Source: Moniliella sp. 'wahieum' (lineage: Eukaryota > Basidiomycota > Moniliellomycetes > Moniliellales > Moniliellaceae). Taken from it: a stretch of 64,000 nt of DNA. The notes below the pieces were generated by a model. The model worked only from the letters and a program-made list of their open reading frames with translations. It made no database searches and was not told the DNA's origin. The DNA lies in the NCBI GenBank assembly GCA_003971905.1, contig RSEE01000003.1, positions 992,001-1,056,000 on the forward strand. Direction: 5' to 3'. Below, piece by piece: positions 46,373 through 57,106 of this stretch. A program made the translations under genes and the position numbers. Each line of letters starts with the position of its first letter. Position 1 is the stretch's first letter.

Positions 46373-47748
46373 TTGGACATCCATACCACAGCCGTCGCCT
46401 CCTATCTCCTCTCGCCCCTCCCTCCACCTTGGCCTCCAGCTCCATCCCTCCTCAAGCACCGCCCCTTCCTGCATCCATGTCCCCCAGCCGGCTGCGCCAT
46501 GCCTCGCTTGTCCCGCCTCGCTTGTGGCTGCTCCGCCGACATTGAGTGGGTGGAAACAGCCGAGGTCATTGTCCTCCACTGTCCTGCCCCTTTCCCCACC
46601 AGCATACACCCAGGGGATGACCGCCACTTGCTTGCCTCCGTCTCCGTTGTGTGTAGCACCGACTGGGTGTCGGTGTCGGTCAGCGGTACCCCAATTGTGC
46701 TGCTGGGCCTCGGTGGCACTGTTGTTCCATCGTCTTCCTTCGCCATTGTCTCCCCTCGTCCGTCCGAGAGACGGGCTAGCCATCGGGACACGAGTCCATC
46801 TGACTCTTCCAGCCATTCGTCCGATGGAAGCTTTGCCATCGTTTCCCCCACTGCTCCGTCTACGATGGGAATCAAGATGTACCTGTCCAAAGACCCTCCT
46901 GGGCTTTGGAATGGCCCCATAGTCGGCCCGCTACTGCACTTGCCCACGCCCGACCTGCTCTCTAGTGGCATTCAACTCAACATTGCCCTTGGGTCGTTCG
47001 ACACAGAGTGGGACTGTACTTACCCCAACTCTGGTAGTCCTAGCCCATTATCCAGGTCCTCCCATCTCTCCTTTCCCCCAGTCCCCAGTTCACCCCGGCA
47101 ACGGTCCACTCGGCCGAACTGCAGACCGCGATCGTCGAGGCATTTGCAGACCTGCAAGCTGTGAGGGACGAGTTCACCCCGCCATCCCATCACCGCCCTT
47201 GTCGCCCTTGTCGCCCTTCCCGCACTGCCCGATCCCGCTCCAATGTACCCCCTCCGTCTCGCACGTGCCGACCATCCAAGGACAGTGACAGCGATGCTGG
47301 AGGGAGTCAAGCCAGCGCTACCATTCTTGCTGTGCGTCCTCCCTTTGTGCCGCTCCCCCCAACGCTGGCGCCCCCGCCTAGTCTCGAACTGGTCTTCCCC
47401 GACCCGTTAGCCGAACTGGGCCTGTCCGAACTGGCGGCCGCTGAAGGCGATGGATCCGGCTGTTCGCGCGAGCCGAGCACGCCCCGCCGAAAAGGATCTC
47501 ATGCACGGCCTTCACGCTCTGGCACTGCCCGCCCATGGAATCAAAGGTCGTCGAACGCGGCTGCATCCATGTCCACCTCATCGTCCGAAATCATACGTTC
47601 TCATCGCCGTTGCCGCCGCCGTCGACCTCGGTCTTACGCTCGCATGCCTTCCCACGTGCTTCAGATGAGCTTCGGGATCGGTGTCAGCATGATTGCGGTC
47701 TCTGCTGTGGCCCTGCTCTGGTGGCGTAAAAAGGTTCGCTCAGCCTGA
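46373..47748 (+). CDS. Hypothetical tail-anchored membrane protein with two FAIV motifs
   Basis: I do not recognise the family. An ATG at 46499 (MPRLSRLACGCSADIEWVE) is as likely a start as 46373. The N-terminal 80 residues look folded (HLLASVSVVCSTDWVSVSVS). Two near-identical motifs, SSSFAIVSPR (FAIV codons 46739-46750) and DGSFAIVSPT (46832-46843), sit in a Ser-rich stretch. They fit the core pattern of Atg8-interacting motifs, aromatic-x-x-hydrophobic with acidic/Ser residues before it. After a break near 47150 come LQTAIVEAFADLQAVRDEF (helical), a Pro-rich acidic region, a basic RSHRRCRRRRPRS patch, and a single C-terminal TM (MSFGIGVSMIAVSAVALLWW) with the short basic tail RKKVRSA. That layout is a tail anchor facing the cytosol. 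A role as an organelle autophagy receptor is inference only. Confidence 0.55.
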
Positions 47749-47890
47749 TCGTGGGTGTCTCATTTTCTATGGTATGATAGTACGATACGTTTCCCATCTC
47801 CCTCTGTTTTTCCCCACGTGCCTCTCAATCCATAACCCATTTGGCATATGCTCATCATGCTCAATTACTTTGACACCGATCAGCAGCAGG

Positions 47891-49004
47891 TCAATTCCTG
47901 GGCGCAGTACCACGTCCGCACCGTTCCAGCGCTCCACTGGCTAGTAGATAGGCTGGTTGATACGCTGTTTCCCCTTCCTTGGGGTTGGAGCGCTTGAGCT
48001 CGGGGTTGGGGAAGGTATTGTATGTGCTTCCCAGGGATGTATACCTTGGACAGCGAGTCAGTCTCCATTCACAAGCATACGAGACCAACATGGAAAACTC
48101 ACCCATTGTACAGCGAGCAGTACGGCACACCTGGCGAATCGGACACCTCTCCGTCCGATAGATAGGGGCAGCGAAGAAAGTCCCAAATGTCCTTGTATTC
48201 CCAATCCAACACGGGCTGAATCCGCTCCACTTGGGGCCACCCAGGGTCGGTCCAGGCGCGCGGGGAAAGACCGCGACCGTTGGGATCAGTGGAACGGGTG
48301 CCAATGAACATGGCGGTCACCCTTTGACCAGGCAAGAGGGGCCCATTGGGAGATTCAACCAGCGGTTTGGGCTGGCAAGCGTCCGATGAACGTAGCCCCG
48401 ACTTTGGTGACGAGTCGGATGCGCGGGAGATAATACTTTGCCTTCCCCCTTTAGGTAGCTGGCCAAAGCCTTCTTCATGTCGCCGTTGATGCATCGTACA
48501 TCCATATTGTACCGCTCGGCCGAGGAGCGGATGAAATCTTCCACCTCTGGGAACGGAGCAGGGCATTGGATGTAGATTGCATCAATGGGAGGGATGCCCG
48601 GCTGTCCGTCTGGCGTGGAGGGGGGAAAGTCCGCTCAAGCGCCTCAGAACGGCGGCGAGAATGTGCGCGAGAACAGTACCTGGAAGCTGCGGGTCAGTTT
48701 GCCCATCGAGCAGAAGAGTGGAGGACCAAGTGCACGCACAATCTTTACCGCCATTGAAGCTGAGAGCAATACGGCCGGGACCCAAGTCGCGGACAATCTG
48801 CTCGGTCAAAAGGGTGGCCGACTGTACCCGTTTGCTGAGCACTGGGTACTGCGCAGCAACCGCTGGGTCTTCGAACAGGGCGTACACGCGGTCAATAGAC
48901 TGGGACCAGCGGGCCAGATCGAACGATGGCGAGGCAGAGGGGGTTGGGTCGGGGGCAGCGCCTGGCGGTGGGTCGGAAACAGTGTGCGCGTGGCAGACGC
49001 TCAT
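47891..49004 (-). CDS. FAD1: FAD synthase (FMN adenylyltransferase)
   Basis: Makes FAD from FMN and ATP. Member of the PAPS-reductase-like family, as yeast Fad1. The start at 49004 gives MSVCHAHTVSDPPPG; an upstream ATG at 49064 is possible. The nucleotide loop SFNGGKDC is completed across intron 48680-48739 to SFNGGKDCTVLAHILAAVLR. Then IYIQCPAPFPEVEDFIRSSA, the segment AMFIGTRSTDPNG, WPQVERIQPVLDWEYKDIWD, PYCSLYNG joined across intron 48045-48102 to YTSLGSTYNTFPNPEL, and the end YLLASGALERCGRG. A C6 run (G6 on plus, 48620-48625) causes a break that one extra base repairs. Another break lies near 48400. Confidence 0.93.
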
Positions 49005-49435
49005 GCTGCCTGTGGTGAGGGTGCGGGCGGGGCACAGATGCTCGATGACGGCGGTGACGGCCAAGGTGCAAATGGGTGGCAGCGAGGCGAGTAAAGCCGA
49101 GACCCGAGTGCCAAATCGCCAGCCTCAGCCTGAGTGGGTGGGTGGCCATCCAGCATCACTGGTCGCCCCCTCCCGATCATGCATTCCACGCCATCCCATC
49201 TTCAGCATGCAGCGCATTCAGCAGCCTCGGTCGGCGGCCTCGGCCTCCGCCGGCGCCAGATGAAACGTTTCATATCCGGCCCTGCCCGCAGCACAATCAT
49301 GCCCGTGCCCAATCCCGATTGAATGGCTCCACCGCTCTTAACTTGCTTGTCAGACAAACACACACAACCGATTTCTCTCGACTGCCGTCTATCTTTATCC
49401 GCTCACTAGCCACTTGGTATTGGCGCATGCGTTGC

Positions 49436-51276
49436 TCATCGGCGGCGCCGGGTGGGAGCTGCTCGGGCCTGCTCACGCTTGCCCCGACGAGCTGCACGTA
49501 GCTGTTCGTGCGCCAAGCGTTCCAGCTCCTCAGGGCTGATCTGTTCCAGTGATGGCCCCGCTTCCTTGGCATCCGTCCAGTCGCGCCAAATATCTTGCAC
49601 TGGTTTGGCAGAACGATTGAGCAGGCTCATTAGCGCTGCCTCGCCCTCCTTTCGCCGTTTCATGGCCGCAAGCAAAGGCTCCGAGCCACCTTGGCCAGCA
49701 GTGTCACCATCCAGCCCCGAGGGCCGGGGATATTTGGGTGGTCGCCCTCGCCCCCGCTTTTCTGCAACAGCCGCTCCCAATGCAGGAGAGTCAATGCTGG
49801 CCGGGCCAGGGGTGGGGGTGGCGTCCTGTGACACGGCCACCTCTGTCGACAGTTGCGGAGGAGGGAGACCAAAGGCTCAGCACGTTTCTTGGCTGCCGCC
49901 CACTCGATCCTTTCTTTCCGTTCATCCTCCACTGCTTCTTCCAGCTCACGGGACGCACGCTCGTACTGATCCCCCGATCCAATCAAGTACTGCTCCATCA
50001 CAGCCAGCTTGTGCTGAGACAACTCCTCCCGCACAGCATTGGCAATCAACGGGAGAGCTTCTCCGGTTAGCCCGAGATCTTGGCAAAGTCCCGCAGCATA
50101 GTCTTCGGGGGTCAAAGGAGAGGACAAGTCCCACTCTACTCGGTCCCTAAGCATTTCGCGAAGGATCTGAACCTCATACTGGAAGAGAATGTTAGCCATA
50201 CCGTGTTGCTAAAACCGGATGTAATACTCACCGACGATCACACGTCATCTTCCATTTCGATCGTTGACGAGGCTGCGTCTGTACCTTGCATACGTGGCTC
50301 GTCGACCACGCTAGAGGATGCCTGGTACGTGCCGCATCTCCTTTTCTTCCAAGGGCGCGCATGCATCCCCTTGTCCAGTCCCCAGTCCCATGGACGCGCA
50401 TCCTTACCCTTCACTTTGGCGGGCAGCGCAGCATGCTCTTCAGACCCAGCCGCCTGTCCGGATGCCCAATGACTTCCCGGCGGTGGCCCGGCGACAACTG
50501 CAGCCTCATCGCATCATCAATCTGCTGTTTGATCAGCGCCGCCAGGGTCTCGCATGTTCTTCGGGAAGATCCAAATCACGGAGAAAGTGCTGGGCAAACA
50601 CCAAAGGTGTGAGAAGCGTCTCATTCTTGTTCCAGGTAAACACGTCATGGATTAGGTGTCCACCCACCTCCAAGTCCACCTTGATGGAGAACAAAACCTC
50701 CGGAACGCGGGAGGCAGCAAGGCGCTGGTCTTCATTCCAGACCGGGTAAGGCAGCGGACGGACTTCCTGGATCATCGTCTTGTTTGCCGGCAAGGGCAGA
50801 CCAAGATTAGCGCCTGGCACATCTTGATCTTGTGTCGAACTGTCATCGTCCTGGGTTCCAATATCATTTGCTTCGGCATCAAGGTCAAGGTCCTCCTCGT
50901 CCGATGCTTCACGATAGACGACCCGACCAGTGCGTCTGCCTGTACGCGAAGTCGAGACGCGACTGAGATCGGCCTCAGGGACACTGCGCGATCCATACAC
51001 GGTAGGCGCAGACGCATCATCCCCACTCGGAGTAACAAGGGTCGTTGTTCCCGCCTTGATGCGGCTGGGGTAGGACGTGTAGAATGCTTGGCGGCGCGTG
51101 CCAGGCGCGATAGGCCGGAACGGGGGCAGAGGCTGGGCCGACGGGCCTTGGGGCCAGGATGGGGGAGCAGCGGCATATACGGGCATGGAGGGATAAGCAA
51201 TGGAGCGACCAAAGTGGGCCGTTCCGTTCACATGGGGCACGTTTGTCGCGCTAGTCGGTACGAAGGGGGTGGCCAT
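49436..51276 (-). CDS. SNF5/Sfh1 family chromatin-remodelling subunit
   Basis: SMARCB1/Snf5-type core subunit of SWI/SNF or RSC remodellers. The N-terminal region from MATPFVPTSATNVPHVNG is disordered with an acidic patch (REASDEEDLDLDAEANDIGT). SNF5 repeat 1: VLFSIKVDLEVGGHLIHDVF and FTWNKNETLLTPLVFAQHFL, then LAALIKQQIDDAMRL. Repeat 2: EVQILREMLRDRVEWDLSSP and PEDYAAGLCQDLGLTGEAL. Between them lie about 90 residues and a probable intron ending at TTTTAG near 50205. After a helical stretch (YERASRELEEAVEDERKERI) comes an AT-hook-like KRGRGRPPKYPRP and a basic tail. Breaks near 50540, 50440, 50240 and 49860 are bridged. Whether it is Snf5 or Sfh1 cannot be settled; the modest length favours Sfh1. 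Confidence 0.88.
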
Positions 51277-51821
51277 GAACGTGCTGGGCAAGCATACGCG
51301 ATGGTATTGGCAGAATGGGAATGGGGAGGGATGGGAAACGCGTCCCAGCAGCAGGGACGACGCGAAGACCGGGCTGGGTGAAATGTTAAAGTGCGATGGC
51401 AAAATGCTACATGCACGTCCTTTTCGATTGCTGCCTGGGGTACGCCACATTTCGTTTCGCATTTCAATTTCCACCCATCAAATGCAATGCCAACTTTCAA
51501 AAGGGGACGCTGTAGGGATTGGGCACGGGGGCGCAGCAGCGGCGGTGTGGGGATTGCCATGCGATAAGGGCCGTGCGCCTCCAAGACCACTTGAAGCCTC
51601 AAGCAGCGATCGGAGGATCTGAGCAGTGGGGTTACCGGTTAGTACTGCCTGCGCACGCCCAAGGAGAGCGCCGAGCGCCGATCTACGTTCAATTCGACAA
51701 CGACTTGTGCCCTTGCTCGCGCCACCACCCTTCCCTGCCCGCACCTGCTCCGATGGCCTGTCTTGTCGGATGCGCTGCGCCCCGGCGCTGCAGGGATGCT
51801 GGTAGTGCATCGGACCCAACG

Positions 51822-53303
51822 ATGCGCATCTTCAACTACACTTCCAGTGCTGTTGTGGTGACGCTGGAGCCTGCCCCGCTCTTGGTCGCCAAAGAGCAAG
51901 CATTGACTGTCGACAAGAAAGCAGCTTCTCTTCTGCCCTGGCTGCACGCCCTTGGGCACCACCATACAGCACAACCCACTCATCCGGCACAACTCTCCAA
52001 GTCCGTCCCATCCATGGCGGCGGCCCGGACACCTACTTGCACCTCGACCTTGCTCATCCCGCCCACGACGATACCTGGCGCCGCTTGCAGACGTCTCTCC
52101 CGCCCTGCTTTGACAAGCGCAGTAGCCTGTCCTCTACTATTCCTTCGGTTCTCGATGCCAAACTGGACGTGGCCACTCCAGCTCGTATTGGGGGCTCCAA
52201 GTATGTTGCTCTCCTGTTGCGTTCTGGGATCTCTGGCGATTAGCGCTGACTGGAAGCTCGTCCCTGCTCAGTCGGGACCGCATCTGGAAAGCAACAATGT
52301 GGACATTATTTTGTTTGACGACATTGACCCAAGTCGGTGGATGGGGCAGCTCCCCGATGACACTTTCTTGAGTCATCTCGCTGTACCTGGTACGCATGAG
52401 ACGCTGGCTCGCTACGGATACCCGCAAGCCAAATGTCAAAACGTAGAGAGTACCGTGGCGGCTCAACTTGCTGCTGGGATTCGTTTTGTCGACATACGGC
52501 TGGTTGCCAAGCCTGCAGTTGATTCCGGTTTCACGGGGGAGAAGGGAGAGGATCGTCTCTATGCCTATCATGGCAAGGTGGACGAACGCATCATGTTTGA
52601 CCAAGTGTTGGAGCAGATCTGGGCATTTTTGGATGGCCCTGGAGCACAGGAGACGTTGGTGATGAGCATCAAGTCCGAGGCCGATTCCGTGGCGATGCAA
52701 CAATGCTTGGAACGCGTTTACATTGCACCTACACGGCATCGGTGGTGGCTCAAGACCCATGTACCCACGTTGGGTGAAGCTCGAGGCAAGATCGTTCTCT
52801 TTTCACGCTACGGCAAGACGGAAGAACCTGATATGGGAATTCATCCGCCTGTGTGGCCCGACAATCTGGATGGACTGTATGTTGCAGTTCCTGTTACTTT
52901 GATGCCAAAACTGACACATGACCTAAGATGGACCTACCAGCTGCCTAAGGGTGAAACGTTCGCGACCCAAGACTGGTACAAGATTCGCAACTTGTGTGCC
53001 GTGCCGCACAAGTGGGACCTCGTCCAACGCTTGGCACAAACCTTTGGCCCGACCGACGCCTACGCTATCAACTATGTCAGCGCCAACACCTCTCCCTTTG
53101 CCTACCCACACCATGTGAGCTTGGGACTTTGGTGGTGGAAAGGACTGAACGCGCGCTTGCGTGACTATGCCGCCCATGCGCACCGAGACCGATGCTTGGA
53201 ACCGGGGCAAAGCTTGGATTCACTCCATTGTTTCTTCCTCCTAGACTTTTATGAAGTCCTTCCCGAGTTGGTGCCTTTGCTGATCCAGGCCAACTTTGCT
53301 TGA
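51822..53303 (+). CDS. PI-PLC X-domain-like phosphodiesterase
   Basis: TIM-barrel phosphodiesterase of the PLC-like superfamily, of the kind with an X domain only. The domain begins PSRWMGQLPDDTFLSHLAVP, has the first catalytic His in VPGTHETLARYGYPQ, then STVAAQLAAGIRFVDIRL and the second His in LYAYHGKVDERIMFDQVLEQ. ETLVMSIKSE and ARGKIVLFSRYG follow. The C-terminal part is GLWWWKGLNARLRDYAAHAH to LLDFYEVLPELVPLL. The start MRIFNYTSSAVVVTLEPAPL is a sensible beta-strand opening. Between about 51990 and 52245 another frame (TYLHLDLAHPAHDDTWRRL, VATPARIGGSKYVALLLRSG) looks more protein-like, so two compensating breaks are likely. No signal peptide is evident. The substrate, soluble inositol lipid or GPI-like, is unknown. 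Confidence 0.82.
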   Translation: MRIFNYTSSAVVVTLEPAPLLVAKEQALTVDKKAASLLPWLHALGHHHTAQPTHPAQLSKSVPSMAAARTPTCTSTLLIPPTTIPGAACRRLSRPALTSAVACPLLFLRFSMPNWTWPLQLVLGAPSMLLSCCVLGSLAISADWKLVPAQSGPHLESNNVDIILFDDIDPSRWMGQLPDDTFLSHLAVPGTHETLARYGYPQAKCQNVESTVAAQLAAGIRFVDIRLVAKPAVDSGFTGEKGEDRLYAYHGKVDERIMFDQVLEQIWAFLDGPGAQETLVMSIKSEADSVAMQQCLERVYIAPTRHRWWLKTHVPTLGEARGKIVLFSRYGKTEEPDMGIHPPVWPDNLDGLYVAVPVTLMPKLTHDLRWTYQLPKGETFATQDWYKIRNLCAVPHKWDLVQRLAQTFGPTDAYAINYVSANTSPFAYPHHVSLGLWWWKGLNARLRDYAAHAHRDRCLEPGQSLDSLHCFFLLDFYEVLPELVPLLIQANFA

Positions 53304-53593
53304 TGCGTGTCGTGTCTCTTTCCCCACAAAGATAACACGTTCCCCACCTATGAAGAAGCTTCAATCACAGAATGCCATTATACAATGCAGGACTCAGCCC
53401 GCATTTGTTTCCCGTCTAATATCGCGCGAAAGACGCCCCATGTTCGGCATAGTCTTCAAGGAGACTGGGTAAAGAGAAAATGGTCATTGAGACCCCGTGA
53501 AGCTAACAGGTCAAGACAAACAGACCCGAATTGGAAACGAAAAAGGGGAAAGATGGAGAAAATGGGAAGAACAAAGAAAGAGAATGCAGGGTT

Positions 53594-54627
53594 TTAACCC
53601 AAGATGATGGAAGACTTGCCGCCCGTACCGCCGGGGACTCTGAAGAGGGAATGCAAAAAAGTCAGTAGATGCGACCAACAGGGGGACTGGCCACGTACCG
53701 AACCCGGCGGGAAGGGCGAAACGTGTTCTGGGCCGGGGGCAACTCTTCGGTCTGAGCGGGACGGGTGCGCCCTTTCAACGTTAGCACTTGTTCCTCCTCC
53801 TCCTCGGCAAAGCTGGAAGAGCTAGGTTGGGAAGCCGCTTTCTCAGCGGCCAGCGCGGTGCGGCGTTGCCGGGAAGAATAGGTTCCTCGTCCTCAAACGA
53901 GGCAAAGAGAGCCCGCACTTGACCGCTCGAACCACCAACGTCTTGTCGCACTCGACGAGAGGGCCGGAAAACTTGGCCCGACGCATCCAGCACTTCCGTC
54001 TCAGCACCCCGGTTTGTCGGAGGTTGGACCACCCGGGCGGTTGTGGAGGGAGCCGCGGTGGAGGTAGCGACAGGAGCGGCAGGCGCAGGTGCAGGCGTAT
54101 GCACAGGTGCAGGTTCTTCCGAATCCAATGAGGCAAAGAGAGATCGCACCTGGCCACTGGATCCGCCAACGTCCTGACGCACCCTGCGAGAAGGTCGGAA
54201 CACTTGGCCCGAGGGATCGACTACCTCATGTTCGGTGCTCCGGCGGTCGGTGCGGGAGGGAGCGGCGACGGCGGTAGGGGCCTTGTTGGACTCCCCGCTG
54301 AGGCTATTGGAAAAGGAACCAACCGTGGCGTAATTGGGGAGCCGGTTGAGCTCGGTAAAGTTGGGTCCGACCTCGACTCCCTTGGTTTTGAGAAAGTCGA
54401 TCAGCCCGGCTTTGGAAAAGACAATCGAGTGGGTTTGTGGCAAGATACCTACCGAACCAGGCTGGTCAACACCCCGCTTTCACCATGAAGCAGTCATACA
54501 TAGTGGGAGGAGAGCAATAGCAGACGGTGCGCTGCACGGTGGACGTACCCATCTCATACGCCCAGTCCTTGGGGTTGGACCCGGGAGCGGTGCCCTTGTT
54601 GGGAGTGAACTCGGTCGAGATAGACAT
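53594..54627 (-). CDS. HN1/Jupiter-like protein with three FRPSRRVR repeats
   Basis: Small, probably disordered protein. The start at 54627 gives MSISTEFTPNKGTAPG, then, after a likely intron, ILPQTHSIVFSKAGLIDFLK and VEVGPNFTELNRLPNY. Two near-identical modules of about 35 residues follow, each with FRPSRRVRQDVGGSSGQVR and an LFAS segment and acidic end (SLDSEEP, SFEDEEP). A third, partial module comes after a one-base break near 53865: TFRPSRRVR, then intron 53640-53698, then VPGGTGGKSSIILG and a stop at 53594. The PGG-x-SS-x-x-LG ending resembles the repeated motif of HN1/Jupiter microtubule-associated proteins. That kinship is inference from a short motif. The repeats are about 200 bases apart in the DNA (53890-53990 and 54125-54215). 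Confidence 0.7.
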
Positions 54628-55192
54628 GGCGAGCGGAGGGGGTGGTGGCGTGCAGGAGGAAGGGGGTGGAGGCGGATCTCTTTTGGGCGCGACAAGCAGA
54701 GGGTGGTGGGGGAGGCGGAACAGGGGGGGCGGAGCGAATCAAGTGGCCAAGCCAGAGTTTCCTGGCAACGCTTAATAGAGCGTCTACTAGTCTACTGGGC
54801 GCTTGGAGAGAACCGGCTCCACAGCGCACACTGGCGCCATGCCAGGCCATGTCTCGGGGGGGCATCGCGCGTCGCACAGCGCGACCCTTTCACACAAACA
54901 ACACCAGCCGGCCTCTTGCAATTTCAAAGCGTACTCGTTGCCCAGCCACAACAACACACAACCCTGGCTGTATCACCTCTTCAGCCCGATGATTGATGGA
55001 TCGCCGTTATCCCGTCGTGTCCTTCTCTGGCGTCTGCACCACCCAAGCAACAACAACAACAACGCAAGGTTTACTGTACACTGGCTCCAGGCTGGCCAGT
55101 GCGCATACGGGGTGTACATGATCAAGTTCAGAGCTGTGGGGTTCTGGATCCAACTAACACAATCAAAAGAAACGATGGCAAACAACCACCTA
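54628..55192. other. Intergenic region, no gene recognised
   Basis: About 560 bases between the start of the repeat-protein gene and the end of GDI1 (both minus). It should hold the first gene's promoter. A CAACAA run lies near 55049-55062. Nothing else stands out. Confidence 0.4.
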
Positions 55193-56685
55193 TCAGCCCT
55201 GCACTTGGGCTCCCTCGCTGTGCTCAGGCCGCTTGAGCACCAGCGGTTTCCCCTTCGTAGCGCGCCGCCACACGTCGCTGATGTCCTCAGCAACCGTTTC
55301 AAAGTGGGACGTGGCGTCGTACGAACGAGTGATGAAAATGTTGTCATCGCCCCCGGACTCGAGCGGGGCCTCTTGTGGGCAATCGAGACAAACTTGTCAA
55401 GGATGGGGCCGAGCAAGTCGAGACCGGGTTTGAGCTCCAGCTCGGGCCGGTCGGTCTCCACAATGGTGGTGACTGAGGCAATGTACAGACCCTCAGGGGC
55501 CACATTGTGGTTCTTTCCCACCAAGGTGACGTAAATGTCATGCTTGCGGCCCAACTGCGCCTGAGGAATAATGAGTTGGAGCGAATCGGCGTTTCCCGTG
55601 TTGGGAATGGGGGCCTTGAGTAGGCAGATGGCTCGCACCACGTGGCCCGTTGCCTGCACCTTCTCCTTACCACCAATCTTGCCACGGAAATAGGAAGGAT
55701 CACCAATCACCAAATCTGCTGTAACCGTCTCCCCCTCGCTGGTGACGCCCTTGAACTTGCCCTGGTCGTCCAGTACCACCTCCTCAATCGGCTTGGCCAA
55801 CATGTAGGTGCCGCCATAGATGGCCGACAAGCGAGCAAAGCCTTGTGGCAGCTCACCCAGGCCGTACAGCGGGTAAATGTACGGCGACTTGCCATACCGG
55901 GCCACGGACGTGGTGTAGAGAATGATGCGTTCGTACGTCTCACGCGCAGGTCGCTTGATATACGAATCGTCCAGGTGCAGCGCCATGGCATGCCCAATAA
56001 AGTCTTTGGTGCCCTTCTCGAGACCAAACTTGGTGTACACTTGGTCCATCGAGTCACTGTCAAGATCGATGCCTAGCAGGGGGAGTTTCTATAGTCAGCA
56101 ATGGCAGCCGATGAGCATGTGGCAGAGACAGGAAGGATGGAACATGTACCTTGGTGGGTGTCCGGGTCATCATCGCGCCAGTTCTGGATGAAAAGGAAAA
56201 AGTTGCGTGCTCGACGTTTCTCAAACAGACCCATCAGAGGCGATTTGACAGTCCCATCTCGGTAGCGGGCACCTTGGCAATGCGCCCATCGCGATACACA
56301 TACGAGGCAGAAATCTGCTTGAACTCGAGGTAGCGAGTTACATCGGTGTGGACGAGCATGTTGGTGAGCTCGCCATTGCTCATGGTGAACTTGGGCACCA
56401 AGTCGATGGCCCAGTCGCGGTCGCGGCCCAGACCAGTGGGCACAGCAGCATCGGGGCGGAACTTGGCAAAGAGTTGGGACAGGGTGAGGGATGCCATGTC
56501 GCCACCATAGTACTCGTTGCGGTCCATGTGGAGCACCTTTTTGCCGTCGACCGAGAGCAGGGCGGAGAGCACACACTCGGTCACACCGGTGCCGAGGATA
56601 ATGGCGTCTGCGCAGGGTCAGCCACGCCAGCACAGCGGAGGAGACGGCGAGGAAGCCCAAGAGACGCACCATAATGCTCGTCCAT
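55193..56685 (-). CDS. GDI1: Rab GDP-dissociation inhibitor
   Basis: Extracts and recycles prenylated GDP-bound Rab GTPases between membranes. The start is at 56685: MDEHY, intron 56608-56669, then DAIILGTGVTECVLSALLSV and VLHMDRNEYYGGDMASL, the conserved SCR1 region. FKQISASYVYRDGRIAKVPA leads to a one-base break near 56245, then KSPLMGLFEKRRARNFFLFI and THQ, intron 56073-56149, and GIDLDSDSMDQVYTKFGLEK. YGLGELPQGFARLSAIYGGT is the Rab-binding signature. The C-terminus, after a break near 55330, is ISDVWRRATKGKPLVLKRPE to QVQG at 55193. Length near 445 residues is normal for the family. Confidence 0.95.
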
Positions 56686-57106
56686 GGTGGCAGGGTGTGG
56701 GTGGTGGAGAGGGTGCGGGGAGGGATGGAGGCGAAACCAGGGCGATACGCTACTGGCGGGGCTGAGCTGACGAGGGGACGAGGGGCGGCCGACAGCGGCC
56801 AGGCATACGCGATAGCGAACGCAGGCCAGGCACCAACCGATGAACTGAACGAACACTGGCAGGCAACGGAAAACTTTCAAACTGCAGCGCCACGTGGGAC
56901 TGTGAAGATTGAATGTTCAAGCGGACGAGACGAAGAGGGCGAAGGCCCGCTGGACAGCCGTCTGTGGTCGCCATTCTCCAGCGCCCAGTCAGATCCCCCT
57001 TGGAGCTTGGCGGGCACCTGCTGGTGGCGCAGCACACTTCCCACCGCGTGCTGCCCCTTTGACATTGCCATTGCCATTGCCCTCAGCCCCCCGCCTTCTT
57101 TCCGGC
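56686..57106. promoter_or_regulatory. Divergent promoter region, GDI1 and TLDc gene
   Basis: About 420 bases between two divergent starts. It contains CTTCAGCG-like and GGGGCGG-like strings and one TTGAATGTTCAA palindrome near 56907. No TATA box is seen on either side, consistent with housekeeping promoters. Confidence 0.45.

Noticed and set aside
53890-54215. Assembly duplication as the source of the two FRPSRRVR modules
   Set aside because: The two DNA segments differ at synonymous sites and in their acidic ends, and a third diverged module exists, so they are real internal repeats.
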